DNA of 64,000 bases. It comes from Lucinisca nassula (taxonomy: Eukaryota; Mollusca; Bivalvia; Lucinida; Lucinidae). Under the pieces are notes generated by a model, which was not told where the DNA came from, made no database searches, and saw nothing but the letters and a program-made list of their open reading frames with translations. The DNA lies in contig OY757019.1 of NCBI GenBank assembly GCA_963580285.1, positions 63,384,587-63,448,586 on the forward strand, written 5' to 3'. Each line of letters opens with the position of its first letter. Position 1 is the stretch's first letter. A program made the translations under genes and the position numbers. Of this stretch, positions 1 to 13,700 are shown piece by piece.

Positions 1-1691
1 GGAGCCAAAAATAGATTTTTTTCACCCAAAACTTAAAAATCTTCTTCTCTGAAACCACAAGGCCCAGGTCTTTGATATTTGGTATGAAGCTTCATCTAGT
101 GGACTCCTACCAAGATTGTTCAAATTATAGTGCTGGGGCCAAAAATGCCCCCCCCCCCCCCTTTGGTTTTACATGGGCTTATATAGAGAAATTTTTTAAA
201 AATCTTCTTCTCCGAAATAGCAAGGCCCAGGTCTTTGATATTTGGTATACTTAATCTAATGGACCCCTACCATGATTGTTCAAATTATAGCATTGGGGCC
301 AAAACTGCAAGGCCCAGGTCTTTGATATTTGGTATGAAGCTTCATCTAGTGGGTCCCTACCAAGATTGTTCAAATTATAGGGCTGGTGCCAAAAATGCCC
401 ACGCCCCAGGCCCTTTGGTTTTCAATGGGCTTATATATAGAAAATCTTTAAAAATCTTCTCTGAAACTGCAAGGCCCAGGTCTTTGCTATTTGGTATTAA
501 GCTTCAATTAGTGGACCCCTACCAAGATTGTTCAAATTATAGTGCTGGGGCCAAAAATGCTCCCGCCCAGGGGCCCTTTGGTTTTACATAGGCTTTTTTA
601 GGGAAAATCTTTAAAAATCTTCTTCTCTGAAACTGCAAGGCCCGGGTCTTTGATATTTGGTATGAAGCTTCAGCTTGTGAACCTCTACCAAGATTGTTCA
701 AATTATAACCCTGGGACCAAAAATGCCCCCGCTTCGGAGCCATTTGGTTTTACATAGACTTATATAGGGAAAATCTTGAAAAATTCTTCTTCTTTGAAAC
801 CACAAGGCCTAGGTCTTTGATATTTGGTATGATGCTTCAGCTAGTGGACCTCTACCAAGATTGTTCAAATTATAGCCCTGAGGCCAAAAATGCCCCCACC
901 TTCGTGGCCCTTTGGTTTTACATAGACTTATATAGGGAAATCTTTAAAAATCTTCCATGAAACCACAAGGCCTAGGTCTTTGATATTTGGTGTAAATTTT
1001 CATCTACTGAACCTCTATCAAGATTGTTCAAATTATAGCTCTGGGGCCAAAAATGCCCCCGCCCCGAGACCCTTTGGTTTTACTTAGACTTAAATAGGGA
1101 AATCTTTAAAAATCTTCTTCTCTGAAACCCTAAGGCCCTTGTCTTTGATATTTGGTATGGAGTTTCTTCTAGTGGACCTCTACCAAGATTGTTCAAATTA
1201 TAGCCCTCAGGCCACAAATGCCCCCGCCCCGGGGCCCTTTGGTTTTACATGGGCTTATATAGAAAAATTCTTTAAAAATCTTCTTCTCTGAAACAGCAAG
1301 GCCCAGGTCTTTGATATTTGGTGTGAAGCTTCATCTAGTGCACCTCTATCAAGATTGTTTAAATTATAGCCCTGAGTCCAAAAATGCCCCCGCCCCTGGT
1401 CCATTTGGTTTTACATAGGCTTATGTAGGGAATATCTTAAAAAAAAATCTTCTTCTCTGAAACCACAAGGCCCAGGTCTTTGATATTTGGTGTGTAGCTT
1501 CATCTAGTGGACCTTTGCCAAGATTGTTCAAATTATAGCCTTTGTTGATATTTGGTATGAAGCTTCACCTTTTTAGACCTCCCTCAACATTATGCACATT
1601 ATAACCCTGGGTTCAATAATGGACCTCCCAGGGGCCCACTTGTTACTCTATGGATCAGGTGAGCGATCCAGGGCCATCATGGCCCTCTTGT
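1..1691 (+). mobile_element. Hairpin-ended tandem-repeat element, 5' end outside window
   Basis: The window opens about 200 bp inside the head; the words 'GGAGCCAAAAATAGATTTTT' at position 1 recur in the heads at 1866, 3231 and 15745. A run of ~166-bp monomers (to about 1540) follows, then a tail with GGTGAGCGATCC and a terminal hairpin (arms AGGGCCAT/ATGGCCCT, 1670-1686), ending CTCTTGT at 1691. The monomers encode nothing. The structure fits a non-autonomous Helentron/HINE-type element; that class is an inference from architecture. Confidence 0.75.
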
Positions 1692-2998
1692 GTTTTATAT
1701 TAGGATCACTTTTTGTCTGTCATTCGTGCGTAAACAAATTCTTCAAATGACATCTCTTCCTAAACCACTAATCAGATTTTTACCAAACTTCGCAGGAATG
1801 ATCCTTAGGTGGTCCCCTTTCAAAGTTGTTCAAATGGTTCTGGTCTGTTGCACATATAGGTCACAGGAGCCAAAAATAGATTATTTCACCGAAAACTTAA
1901 AAAATCTTCTTCTCTGAAACCGCAAGGCCCAAGTCTTTGATATTTGGTATGTAGCTTTATCTAGTGGACCCCTACCAAGATTGTTCAAATTATAGTATTG
2001 GTGCCAAAAATGCCCCCGCCCCGGGGCCCTTTGGTTTTACATAGTCTTATATAGGAAAATCTTCAAAAATCTTCTTCTCTGAATCTGAAAGGCCCAGGTC
2101 TTTGATTTTTAGTATGAAGCTTCATCTAGTGGACCCCTACCAAGATTGTTCAAATTATAGTGCTGGGGCCAAAAATTCCCCCACCCCAGGGCCCTTTGGT
2201 TTTACATGGGCTTATATAGGGAAAATCTTTAAAGATCTTCTTCTCTGAAACTGCAAGGCCCAGGTCTTTGATATTTGGTATGAAGCTTCATCTAGTGGAC
2301 CCCTACCAAGATTAGTCAAATTATAGCCCTGGGGCCAAAAATGCCCCCACCCCGGGGCCCTTTGGTTTTACATTGGCTTATATAGGGAAAACCTTGAAAA
2401 ATCTTCTTCTCTGAAACTGCAAGGCCCAGGTTTTTGCTATTTGGTATGAAGCTTCATCTAGTGGACCCCTACCAAGATTTTTCAAATTATAGTGCTGGGG
2501 CCAAAAATGCCCCCTCACTGGGTCCCTTTGATTTTACATAGGATTATGTATAGAAAATCTTTAAAAATCTTCTTCTCTGAAACCACAAGGCCTAGGTCTT
2601 TGATATTTGGTATGAAGCTTCAGCTAGTGGACCTCTACCAAAATTGTTCAAATAATAGCCCTGAGGGGAAAAATGCCCCTGCCTCGGGGGCCCTTTGGTT
2701 TTACATAGACTTATATAGGGAAAATCTTTAAAAATCTTTTTGCATATACTTATATAGGGAAATCTTTAAAAATCTTCTTCTCTGAAACTGCAAGGCCCAT
2801 GTCTTTGATATTTGGTATGGAGCTTCATCTAGTGGACAATTATAGCCTTTGTTGATATTTGGTATGAAGCTTCATCTTTTTAGACTTCCCTCAACATTAT
2901 GCACATTATAACCTTGGGGTCAATAATGGCCCTCCCCGGGGCCCACTTGTTACTCTATGGATCAGGTGAGCAATCCAGGGCCATCATGGCCCTCTTGT
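1692..2998 (+). mobile_element. Tandem-repeat element, head lacking the 5' hairpin
   Basis: It starts immediately after the CTCTTGT of the preceding unit with GTTTTATATTAGGATCAC, a head form that lacks the AGCTCACC hairpin but keeps the rest of the head (TTTTTGTCTGTC, then TCTTCAAATGACATCTC). It continues with ~166-bp monomers and a tail whose 3' hairpin ends at 2998. The array is short, about six monomers, the last one truncated. Confidence 0.75.
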
Positions 2999-3269
2999 TA
3001 GCTCACCGTCACGTAGTGACGAGCTGAGCTTTTGGGATCACTTTTTGTCCGTCGTGCGTCCATGCGTGCGTGCATCTGTACGTGCGTCCGTGCGTAAACA
3101 ATTTCTTCAAACGACATCTCCTCCTGAACCACTGATCGGATTTTGACTAAACTTCACAGGAATGATCCTTAGGTGGTCCCCTTTTAAAGTTGTTCAAATA
3201 GTTCCGGTCCGTTGCACATATAGGGCACAGGAGCCAAAAATATTTTTTTTTTCACCGAAAACTTAAAAA

Positions 3270-6200
3270 ATCTTCTTCTCTGAAACCGCAAGGCCCAGGT
3301 CTTTCATATTTGATCTGAAGCTTCATCTAGTGGACCCCTACCAAGATTGTTCAAATTATAGTGCTGGGGCCAAAAATGCCCCCGCCCCGGGGCCCTTTGA
3401 TTTTACATGGGCTTATATAGGGAAAATCTTTAAAAATCTTCTTCTCTGAATCTGAAAGGCCCAGGTCTTTGATATTTGGTATGCAGCTTCATCTAGTGGA
3501 CCCCTACCAAGATTGTTCAAATTAAAGTGCTGGGGCCAAAAATGCCCCCACCTCGGGGCCCTTTGGTTTTACATGGGCTTATATAGGGAAAATCTTTAAA
3601 AATCTTCTTCTCTGAAACCGCAAGGTCCAGGTCTTTCATATTTGATATGAAGCTTTTTCTAGTGGACCCCTACCAAGATTGTTCAAATTATAGTGCTGGG
3701 GCCAAAAATGCCCCTGCCTCGGGGCCCTTTGGTTTTACATGGGCTTATATAGGGAAAACCTTTAAAAATCTTTTTCTCTGAATCCGCAAGGCCCAGGTCT
3801 TTGATATTTGGTATGAAGCTTCATCTAGTGGACCCCTACCAAGATTGATCAAATTATAGTGCTGGGGCCAAAAATGCCCCCGCCCCGGGGCCCTTTGGTT
3901 TTACATGGGCTTATATAGGGAAAATCTTTAGAAAATCTTCTTCTCTGAATCCGAAAGGCCCAGGTCTTTGATATTTGGTATTCAGCTTCATCTAGTGGAC
4001 CCCTACCAAGATTGTTCAAATTATAGTGCTGGGGCCAAAAATGCCCCCTCCTCGGGCCCTTTGGTTTTACATGGGCTTATATAGGGAAAATCTTTAAAAA
4101 TCTTCTTCTCTGAAACCGCAAGGCCCAGGTCTTTGATATTTGGTATGAAGCTTCATCTAGTGGACCCCTACCAAGATTGTTCAAATTATAATGCTGGGGC
4201 CAAAAATGCCCCCGTCCCGGGGCCCTTTGGTTTTACATGGGCTTATATAGGGAAAATCTTTAAAAATCTTCTTCTCTGAAACCGCAAGGCCCAGGTCTTT
4301 CATATTTGGTATGAAGCTTCATCTAGTGGACCCCTACCAAGATTGTTCAAATTATAGTGCTTGGGCCAAAAATGCCCCCGCCCCTGGGCCCTTTGGTTTT
4401 ACATGGGCGTATATAGGGAAAATCTTCAAAAATCTTCTTCTCTGAATCCACAAGGCCCAGGTCTTTGATATTTGGTATGAAGCTTCATCTAGTGGACTCC
4501 TACCGAGATTGTTCAAATTATAGTGCTGGGGCCAAAAATGCCCCCGCCTCAGGGCCCTTTGGTTTATAACATGGGCTTATATAGGGAAAATCTTTAAAAC
4601 TCTTCTTCTCTGAAACCGCAAGGCCCAGGTCTTTCATACTTGGTATGAAGCTTCATCTAATGGACCCCTACCAAGGTTGTTAAAATTGTAGTGCTGGGGC
4701 TGAAAATACCTCCACCCCGGGGCCCTTTGGTTTTACATGGGCTTATAAAGGAAAAATCTTTAAAAATCTTCTTCTCTGAAACCGCAAGGCCCAGGTTTTT
4801 TATATTTGGTATGAAGCTTCATCTAGTGGACCCCTACCAAGATTGTTCAAATTATAGTGCTGGGGCCAAAAATGCCCCCACCCCGGGGCCCTTTGGTTTC
4901 ACGTGGGCTTATATAGGGAAAATCTTTAAAAATCTTCTTCTCTGAAACTGCAAGGCTCATGTCTTTGCTATTGGGTATGAAGCTTCATCTAGTTGACCTT
5001 GCCAATAATGTTCAAATTATAGTGCTGGAGCCAAAAATGCCCCCGCCCTGGGGCCCTTTGGTTTCACATAGGCTTATATAGGGAAAATCTTTAAAAATCT
5101 TCTTCTCTGAATCGGAAAGGCCCAGGTCTTTGATATTTGGTATGCAGCTTCATCTAGTGGACCCCTACCAAGATTGTTCAAATTATAGTGCTGGGGCCAA
5201 AAATGCCCCCACCTCGGGGCCCTTTGGTTTTACATGGGCTTATATAGGGAAAATCTTTGAAAATCTTCTTCTCTGAAACCGCAAGGCCCAGGTCTTTCAT
5301 ATTTGATATGAAGCTTCATCTAGTGGACCCCTACCAAGATTGTTCAAATTATAGTGCTGGGGCCAAAAATGCCCCTGCCTCGGGGCCCTTTGGTTTTACA
5401 TGGGCTTATATAGGGAAAATCTTTAAAAATCTTCTTCTCTGAATCCGCAAGGCCCAGGTCTTTGATATTTGGTATGAAGCTTCATCTAGTGGACCCCTAC
5501 CAAGATTGTTCAATCAAATTATAGTGCTGGGGCCAAAAATGCCCCCGCCCCGGGGCCCTTTGGTTTTACATGGGCTTATATAGGGAAAATATTTAAAAAT
5601 CTTCTTCTCTGAATCCGAAAGGAACAGGTCTTTGATATTTGGTATGCAGCTTCATCTAGTGGACCCCTACCAAGATTGTTCAAATTATAGTGCTGGAGCC
5701 AAAAATGCCCCCGCCTCTGGGCCCTTTGGTTTTACATTGGCTTATATAGGGAAAATCTTTAAAAATCTTCTTCTCTGAAACCGCAAGGCCCAGGTCTTTG
5801 ATATTTGGTATGAAGCTTCATCTAGTGGACCCCTACCAAGATTGTTCAAATTATAGTGCTGGGGCCAAAAATGCCCCCGCCTCGGGGCCTTTGGTTTTAC
5901 ATGGGCTTATATAGGGAAAATCTTTAAAAATCTTCTTCTCTGAAACCGCAAGGCCCAGATCTTTGATATTTGGTATGAAGCTTCATCTAGTGGACCCCTA
6001 CCAAGATTGTTCAAATTATAGTGCTTGGGCCAAAAATGCCCCCGCCCCTGGGCCCTTTGGTTTTACATGGGCTTATATAGGGAAAATCTTCAAAAATCTT
6101 CTTCTCTGAATCCACAAGACCCAGGTCTTTGATATTTGGTATGAAGCTTCATCTAGTGGATTCCTACCGAGATTGTTCAAATTATAGTGCTGGGGCCAAA

Positions 6201-8452
6201 AATGCCCCCACCTCAGGGCCCTTTGGTTTAACATGAGCTTATATAGGGAAAATCTTTAAAACTCTTCTTCTATGAAACTGCAAGGCCCAGGTCTTTCATA
6301 TTTGGTATGAAGCTTCATCTAATGGACCCCTACCAAGGTTGTTAAAATTGTAGTGCTGGGGCTGAAAATACCTCCACCCCGGGGCCCTTTGGTTTTACAT
6401 GGGCTTATAAAGGAAAAATCTTTAAAAATCTTCTTCTCTGAAACCGCAAGGCCCAGGTCTTTGATATTTGGTATGAAGCTTTATCTAGTGGACCCCTACC
6501 AAGATTGTTCAAATTATAGTGCTGGGGCCAAAAATGCCCCCGCCCCGGGGCCCTTTGGTTTTTCATGGGCTTATATAGGGAAAATCTTTAAAAATCTTCT
6601 TCTCTGAATCCGAAAGGAACAGGTCTTTGATATTTGGTATGCAGCTTCATCTAGTGGACCCCTACCAAGATTGTTCAAATTATAGTGCTGGGGCCAAAAA
6701 TGCCCCCGCCTCTGGGCCCTTTGGTATTACATTGGCTTATATAGGGAAAATCTTTAAAAATCTTCTTCTCTGAAACCGCAAGGCCCAGGTCTTTGATATT
6801 TGGTATGAAGCTTCATCTAGTGGACCCCTACCAAGATTGTTCAAATTATAGTGCTGGGGCCAAAAATGCCCCCGCCTCGGGGCTTTTGGTTTTACATGGG
6901 CTTATATAGGGAAAATCTTTAAAAATCTGCTTCTCTGAAACCGCAAGGCCCAGATCTTTCATATTTGGTATGAAGCTTCATCTAGTGGACCCCTACCAAG
7001 ATTGTTCAAATTATAGTGCTTGGGCCAAAAATGCCCCCGCCCCTGGGCCCTTTGGTTTTACATGGGCTTATATAGGGAAAATCTTCAAAAATCTTCTTCT
7101 CTGAATCCACAAGACCCAGGTCTTTGATATTTGGTATGAAGCTTCATCTAGTGGACTCCTACCGAGATTGTTCAAATTATAGTGTTGGGGCCAAAAATGC
7201 CCCCACCTCAGGGCCCTTTGGTTTAACATGAGCTTATATAGGGAAAATCTTTAAAACTCTTCTTCTATGAAACTGCAAGGCCCAGGTCTTTCATATTTGG
7301 TATGAAGCTTCATCTAATGGACCCCTACCAAGGTTGTTAAAATTGTAGTGCTGGGGCTGAAAATACCTCCACCCCGGGGCCCTTTGGTTTTACATGGGCT
7401 TATAAAGGAAAAATCTTTAAAAATCTTCTTCTCTGAAACCGCAAGGCCCAGGTCTTTGATATTTGGTATGAAGCTTTATCTAGTGGACCCCTACCAAGAT
7501 TGTTCAAATTATAGTGCTGGGGCCAAAAATGCCCCCGCCCCGGGGCCCTTTGGTTTTTCATGGGCTTATATAGGGAAAATCTTTAAAAATCTTCTTCTCT
7601 GAATCCGAAAGGAACAGGTCTTTGATATTTGGTATGCAGCTTCATCTAGTGGACCCCTACCAAGATTGTTCAAATTATAGTGCTGGGGCCAAAAATGCCC
7701 CCGCCTCTGGGCCCTTTGGTATTACATTGGCTTATATAGGGAAAATCTTTAAAAATCTTCTTCTCTGAAACCGCAAGGCCCAGGTCTTTGATATTTGGTA
7801 TGAAGCTTCATCTAGTGGACCCCTACCAAGATTGTTCAAATTATAGTGCTGGGGCCAAAAATGCCCCCGCCTCGGGGCCTTTGGTTTTACATGGGCTTAT
7901 ATAGGGAAAATCTTTAAAAATCTTCTTCTCTGAAACCGCAAGGCCCAGATCTTTCATATTTGGTATGAAGCTTCATCTAGTGGACCCCTACCAAGATTGT
8001 TCAAATTATAGTGCTTGGGCCAAAAATGCCCCCGCCCCTGGGCCCTTTGGTTTTACATCGGCGTATATAGGGAAAATCTTCAAAAATCTTCTTCTCTGAA
8101 TCCACAAGGCCCAGGTCTTTGATATTTGGTATGAAGCTTCATCTAGTGGACTCCTACCGAGATTGTTCAAATTATAGTGCTGGGGCCAAAAATGCCCCCG
8201 CCTCAGGGCCCTTTGGTTTAACATGGGCTTATATAGGGAAAATCTTTAAAACTCTTCTTCTCTGAAACCGCAAGGCCCAGGTCTTTCATATTTGGTATGA
8301 AGCTTCATCTAATGGACCCCTACCAAGGTTGTTAAAATTGTAGTGCTGGGGCTGAAAATACCTCCACCCCGGGGCCCTTTGATTTTACATGGGCTTATAA
8401 AGGAAAAATCTTTAAAAATCTTCTTCTCTGAAACCGCAAGGCCCAGGTTTTT
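3270..8452 (+). repeat. 166-bp tandem array with higher-order repeats (left half)
   Basis: The consensus monomer runs from GAAACCGCAAGGCCCAGGTC to AATCTTCTTCTCT and counts to 166 bp. Higher-order structure is visible: the variant GAATCCGAAAGGAACAGG occurs at 5611, 6606 and 7601, exactly 995 bp (six monomers) apart, and long blocks are nearly identical at that offset (for example 6353-6607 and 7348-7602). A 4-bp duplication (CAAT) at about 5513 marks one copy. The family resembles the ~160-bp repeats (BIV160-like) reported from bivalves; that name is an inference. Confidence 0.85.
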
Positions 8453-10725
8453 AGCTCACCAGAGCCGAAGACTCCGGGGGAGCTTATAGGATAGGCAGTT
8501 GTCCGGCGTCGTTGTCGTCGTCGTCGTCTGACGTCAACACTTTCAAACATCTTCTTCTCTGAAGCCACTGGACCGATTCAGCCCAAATTTTATCTGTAGC
8601 ATCCTTGGGCTGGGGGATTGAAAGTTTGTGTTTTTTATGAAAATTGGCCCATTAGTTTGGTTGCTATAGCAACTTAGAGCTCCCATAGACTTATAATGGG
8701 GAAAATTGAAAAATGGCATTTACTGCCAAGCCACTGCAGATATTTTGACAAAACTTTCATAGAAATATTCCTTAGGCAATCTACTATCTGCCATATGATT
8801 TTAGGCCTACTGCTCATTTGTATTGGTTGCCATGGAAACCAAAATGAAAAAATAGAAAAAAAATACTTAAAAAATCATCTCCTCAGAAACCGTATGCTCT
8901 ATGAGGCTGAAAGTTTATGGAAATATTCACCATATTTGCCTTTACAGGTTTTGTGTTTTTTATGAAATTCGGCTCTTTAGTTTGGTTGCTATGGCAACTT
9001 AGATTTTCCATAGACTTATAATGGGGAAAATTGAAAAATGGCATTAACTACAAAGCCTTTGCAGATATTTTGACAAAACTTTCATAGAAATGTTCCTTTA
9101 GTAAACTTCTCTCAGCCATATGCTGTTATGTCAACCTGGGGGTCCAGTAGGTTGTGCCGGGGCCATGCCCCGCCCCCAGTACTTCATAAAATGACTTATA
9201 TCTCAGAAACCTTACAGATCCCCACCCCTAAACCATATATATTTTTGTTCCTATTAATAAGACGCATTCAGTGACACCAACCTGGAGGTCCTCCGGGATG
9301 TGCCGAGGCCATGCCCCACCCCCTCCACTTCATAAAAGGCCCAATATCTCGGAAACCATTCAGATCCCCACCCCTGAACCCTATATACTCTTGTTCCTTA
9401 TGATAAGACACATTCAGTGACATCAAACTGGGGGTCCCCCGGGATGTGCCGGGGCCATGTCCCGCCCCTCCATTTCATAAAAGGCCCAATATCTCGGAAA
9501 CCTTACAGATCCCCACCCCTAAACCATATAATAATTATATTCTTGCTCCTTATGATAAGACGCATTCATTGACCCCAAATTGGGGGTCTTCCGGGGTGCG
9601 CCGTAGCCATGCCCCACCCCTTCACTTCACAAAAGGCCATATATCTCAGAAACTGTTCAGATCCCCACCCCTAAACCATATATGTTCTTGTTCATTATGA
9701 TGAGACACATTCAGTGACACCAACCTGGGGGTCCCCAGGGATGTGCTGGGGCCATGCCCCACCCCCTCCATTTCATGATATTACAATATCTCGGAAACCT
9801 TACAGATCCCCACCTCTAAACCATATATATTCTTGTACCTTATGATAAGACACTTTCATTGACACCAACCTGGGGGTCTCCCTGGGCCTTGCCCCACCCC
9901 TGCACTTCACAAAAGGCCTTATATCTCAGAAACTGTTCAGAGCCCCACCCCTAAACCATATATATTCATCTTCCTTATGATAAGGCACATTGACACCAGT
10001 TTGTGAGTCCCCGGGGCATGCCCGGGCCTTGCTCCACTGCTTGACTTCATTAAAAGCCACATATCTCAGAAATAGTTCAGATCCCCACCCCTAAACCATA
10101 TATATTCTTGTTCCTTATGATAAGACTCATTCAGTCACACCAACTTGGGAGTCTCTTTGTGCTGAGGCAATGTGCCCCGCCCTTCCACTTCATAAATTTC
10201 AGAAACCATTAAATCCCCACCCCATATTCATATATGTTCTTGTTCCTTATTATTAGCACACCTACTGTAGGTGTGTCCGCAGGGGCCAGTCCTCTCCTTT
10301 CCACTTCATGAAAGGATATCTTGGAAACCGTTCAGATTCCCACCCCTAAACCATATATATACTTGGTCCTTATGAGACACATTTAGGGATAACAATCTTG
10401 GGCTTTCCTGGGAACGACAGGGCATGCTCCAACCCCTCAACTTATATCGCCAGCCATGCAGATCCCCACTGCTATACTATATATATTCTTGTTCTTTGTG
10501 ATAAGACACATTTAGTGATACCAACCAGGGCTCCATTGGGTCCATGCCCCACCCCCTCTACTTCATAAAAGGCCTAATGTTTCATATACTGAGTCCACAT
10601 GGATGCTCATTTGGATATGGGGGTTCATTTGGCAGATTAAAATGATATCATGTTAAAATACATGGCTGCAATTTGGCAGTGCCCACCTGAGCTCTGGTGA
10701 GCATAGTGGCCCATGGGCCTCTTGT
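8453..10725 (+). mobile_element. Nested hairpin element with 145-bp array (A-type)
   Basis: It starts AGCTCACCAGAGCCGAAG and ends GGGCCTCTTGT. The 5' word GCTCACCAGAGC reappears as its exact reverse complement GCTCTGGTGAGC near the 3' end, followed by a terminal hairpin (GGCCCATGGGCC). The interior has a (GTC)n tract, two copies of a ~340-bp block with CCATAGACTTATAATGGGG, then about ten 145-bp monomers. It interrupts a 166-bp monomer between T residues. Non-coding. Confidence 0.8.
9130..10600 (+). repeat. ~145-bp tandem array inside the nested element
   Basis: Monomers begin GACACCAACCTGGGGGTCC and contain CAGATCCCCACCCCTAAACC and TTCCTTATGATAAGAC. Start points at about 9273, 9419, 9571 and 9715 give a spacing of 144-152 bp. 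Copies toward the right end are more diverged. Related units recur at 31486-31810 and 43563-43740. Confidence 0.8.
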
Positions 10726-13700
10726 TTATATTTGGTATGAAGCTTCATCTAGTGGACCCCTACCAAGATTGTTCAAATTATAGTGCTTGGGCCAAAAATG
10801 CCCCCGCCCCGGGGCCCTTTGGTTTCACATGGGCTTATATAGGGAAAATCTTTAAAAATCTTCTTCTCTGAAACTGCAAGGCTCATGTCTTTGCTATTGG
10901 GTATGAAGCTTCATCTACTTGACCCCTGCCAAGAATGTTCAAATTATAGTGCTGGAGCCAAAAATGCCCCCGCACTGGGGCCCTTTGGTTTCACATAGGC
11001 TTATATAGGGAAAATCTTTAAAAATCTTCTTCTCTGAATCCGAAAGGCCCAGGTCTTTGACATTTGGTATGCAGCTTCATCTAGTGGACCCCTACCAAGA
11101 TTGTTCAAATTATAGTGCTGGGGCCAATAAAGCCCCCACCTCGGGGCCCTTTGGTTTTACATGGGCTTATATAGGGAAAATCTTTGAAAATCTTCTTCTC
11201 TGAAACCGCAAGGCCCAGGTCTTTCATATTTGATATGAAGCTTCATCTAGTGGACCCCTACCAAGATTGTTCAAATTATAGTGCTGGGGCCAAAAATGCC
11301 CCTGCCTCGGGGCCCTTTGGTTTTACATGGGCTTATATAGGGAAAATCTTTAAAAATCTTCTTCTCTGAATCCGCAAGGCCCAGGTCTTTGATATTTGGT
11401 ATGAAGCTTCATCTAGTGGACCCCTACCAAGATTGTTCAAATTATAGTGCTGGGGCCAAAAATGCCCCCGCCCCGGGGCCCTTTGGTTTTACATGGGCTT
11501 ATATAGGGAAAATCTTTAAAAATCTTCTTCTCTGAATCCGAAAGGAACAGGTCTTTGATATTTGGTATGCAGCTTCATCTAGTGGACCCCTACCAAGATT
11601 GTTCAAATTATAGTGCTGGGGCCAAAAATGCCCCCGCCTCTGGGCCCTTTGGTTTTACATTGGCTTATATAGGGAAAATCTTTAAAAGTCTTCTTCTCTG
11701 AAACCGCAAGGCCCAGGTCTTTGATATTTGGTATGAAGCTTCATCTAGTGGACCCCTACCAAGATTGTTCAAATTATAGTGCTGGGGCCAAAAATGCCCC
11801 CGCCTCGGGGCCTTTGGTTTTACATGGGCTTATATTGGGAAAATCTTTAAAAATCTTCTTCTCTGAAACCGCAAGGCCCAGATCTTTCATATTTGGTATG
11901 AAACTTCATCTAGTCGACCCCTACCAAGATTGTTCAAATTATAGTGCTTAGGCCAAAAATGCCCCCGCCCCTGGGCCCTTTGGTTTTACATGGGCTTATA
12001 TAGGGAAAATCTTCAAAAATCTTCTTCTCTGAATCCACAAGACCCAGGTCTTTGATATTTGGTATGAAGCTTCATCTAGTGGACTCCTACCGAGATTGTT
12101 CAAATTATAGTGCTGGGGCCAAAAATGCCCCCGCCTCGGGGCCCTTTGGTTTAACATGAGCTTATATAGGGAAAATCTTTAAAACTCTTCTTCTATGAAA
12201 CTGCAAGGCCCAGGTCTTTCATATTTGGTATGAAGCTTCATCTAATGGACCCCTACCAAGGTTGTTAAAATTGTAGTGCTGGGGCTGAAAATACCTCCAC
12301 CCCGGGGCCCTTTGGTTTTACATGGGCTTATAAAGGAAAAATCTTTAAAAATCTTCTTCTCTGAAACCGCAAGGCCCAGGTCTTTTATATTTGGTATGAA
12401 GCTTTATCTAGTGGACCCCTACCAAGATAGTTCAAATTATAGTGCTGGGGCCAAAAATGCCCCTGCCCTGAGGCCCTTTGGTTGCACATAGGCTTATATA
12501 GGGAAAATCTTTAAAAATCTTCTTCTCTGAATCCGAAAGGCCCAGGTCTTTGATATTTGGTATGCAGCTTCATCTAGTTGACCTCTGCCAAGAATGTTCA
12601 AATTATAGTGCTGGGGCCAAAAATGCCCCCACCTTGGGGCCCTTTGGTTTTACATGGGCTTATATAGGGAAAATCTTTGAAAATCTTCTTCTCTGAAACC
12701 GCAAGGCCCAGGTCTTTCATATTTGATATGAAGCTTCATCTAGTGGACCCCTACCAAGATTGTTCAAATTATAGTGCTGGGGCCAAAAATGCCCCTGCCT
12801 CGGGGCTCTTTGGTTTTACATGGGCTTATATAGGGAAAATCTTTAAAAATCTTCTTCTCTGAATCCGCAAGGCCCAGGTCTTTGATATTTGGTATGAAGC
12901 TTCATCTAGTGGACCCCTACCAAGATTGTTCAAATTATAGTGCTGGGGCCAAAAATGCCCCCGCCCCGGGGCCCTTTGGTTTTACATGGGCTTATATAGG
13001 GAAAACCTTTAAAAATCTTCTTCTCTGAATCCGAAAGGAACAGGTCTTTGATATTTGGTATGCAGCTTCATCTAGTGGACCCCTACCAAGATTGTTCAAA
13101 TTATAGTGCTGGGGCCAAAAATGCCCCCGCCTCGGGGCCCTTTGGTTTTACATTGGCTTATATAAGGAAAATCTTTAAAAATCTTCTTCTCTGAAACCGC
13201 AAGGCCCAGGTCTTTGTTATTTGGTATGAAGCTTCATCTAGTGGACCCCTACCAAGATTGTTCAAATTATAGTGCTGGGGCCAAAAATGCCCCCGCCTCG
13301 GGTCCTTTGGTTTTACATGGGCTTATATAGGGAAAATCTTTAAAAATCTTCTTCTCTGAAACCGCAAGGCCCAGATCTTTCATATTTGGTATGAAGCTTC
13401 ATCTAGTGGACCCCTACCAAGATTGTTCAAATTATAGTGCTTGGGCCAAAAATGCCCCCGCCCCTGGGCCCTTTGGTTTTACATGGGCTTATATAGGGAA
13501 AATCTTCAAAAATCTTCTTCTCTGAATCCACAAGACCCAGGTCTTTGATATTTGGTATGAAGCTTCATCTAGTGGACTCCTACCGAGATTGTTCAAATTA
13601 TAGTGCTGGAGCCAAGAATGCCCCCGCCTCAGGGCCCTTTGTTTTAACATGGGCTTATATAGGGAAAATCTTTAAAACTCTTCTTCTCTGAAACCGCAAG

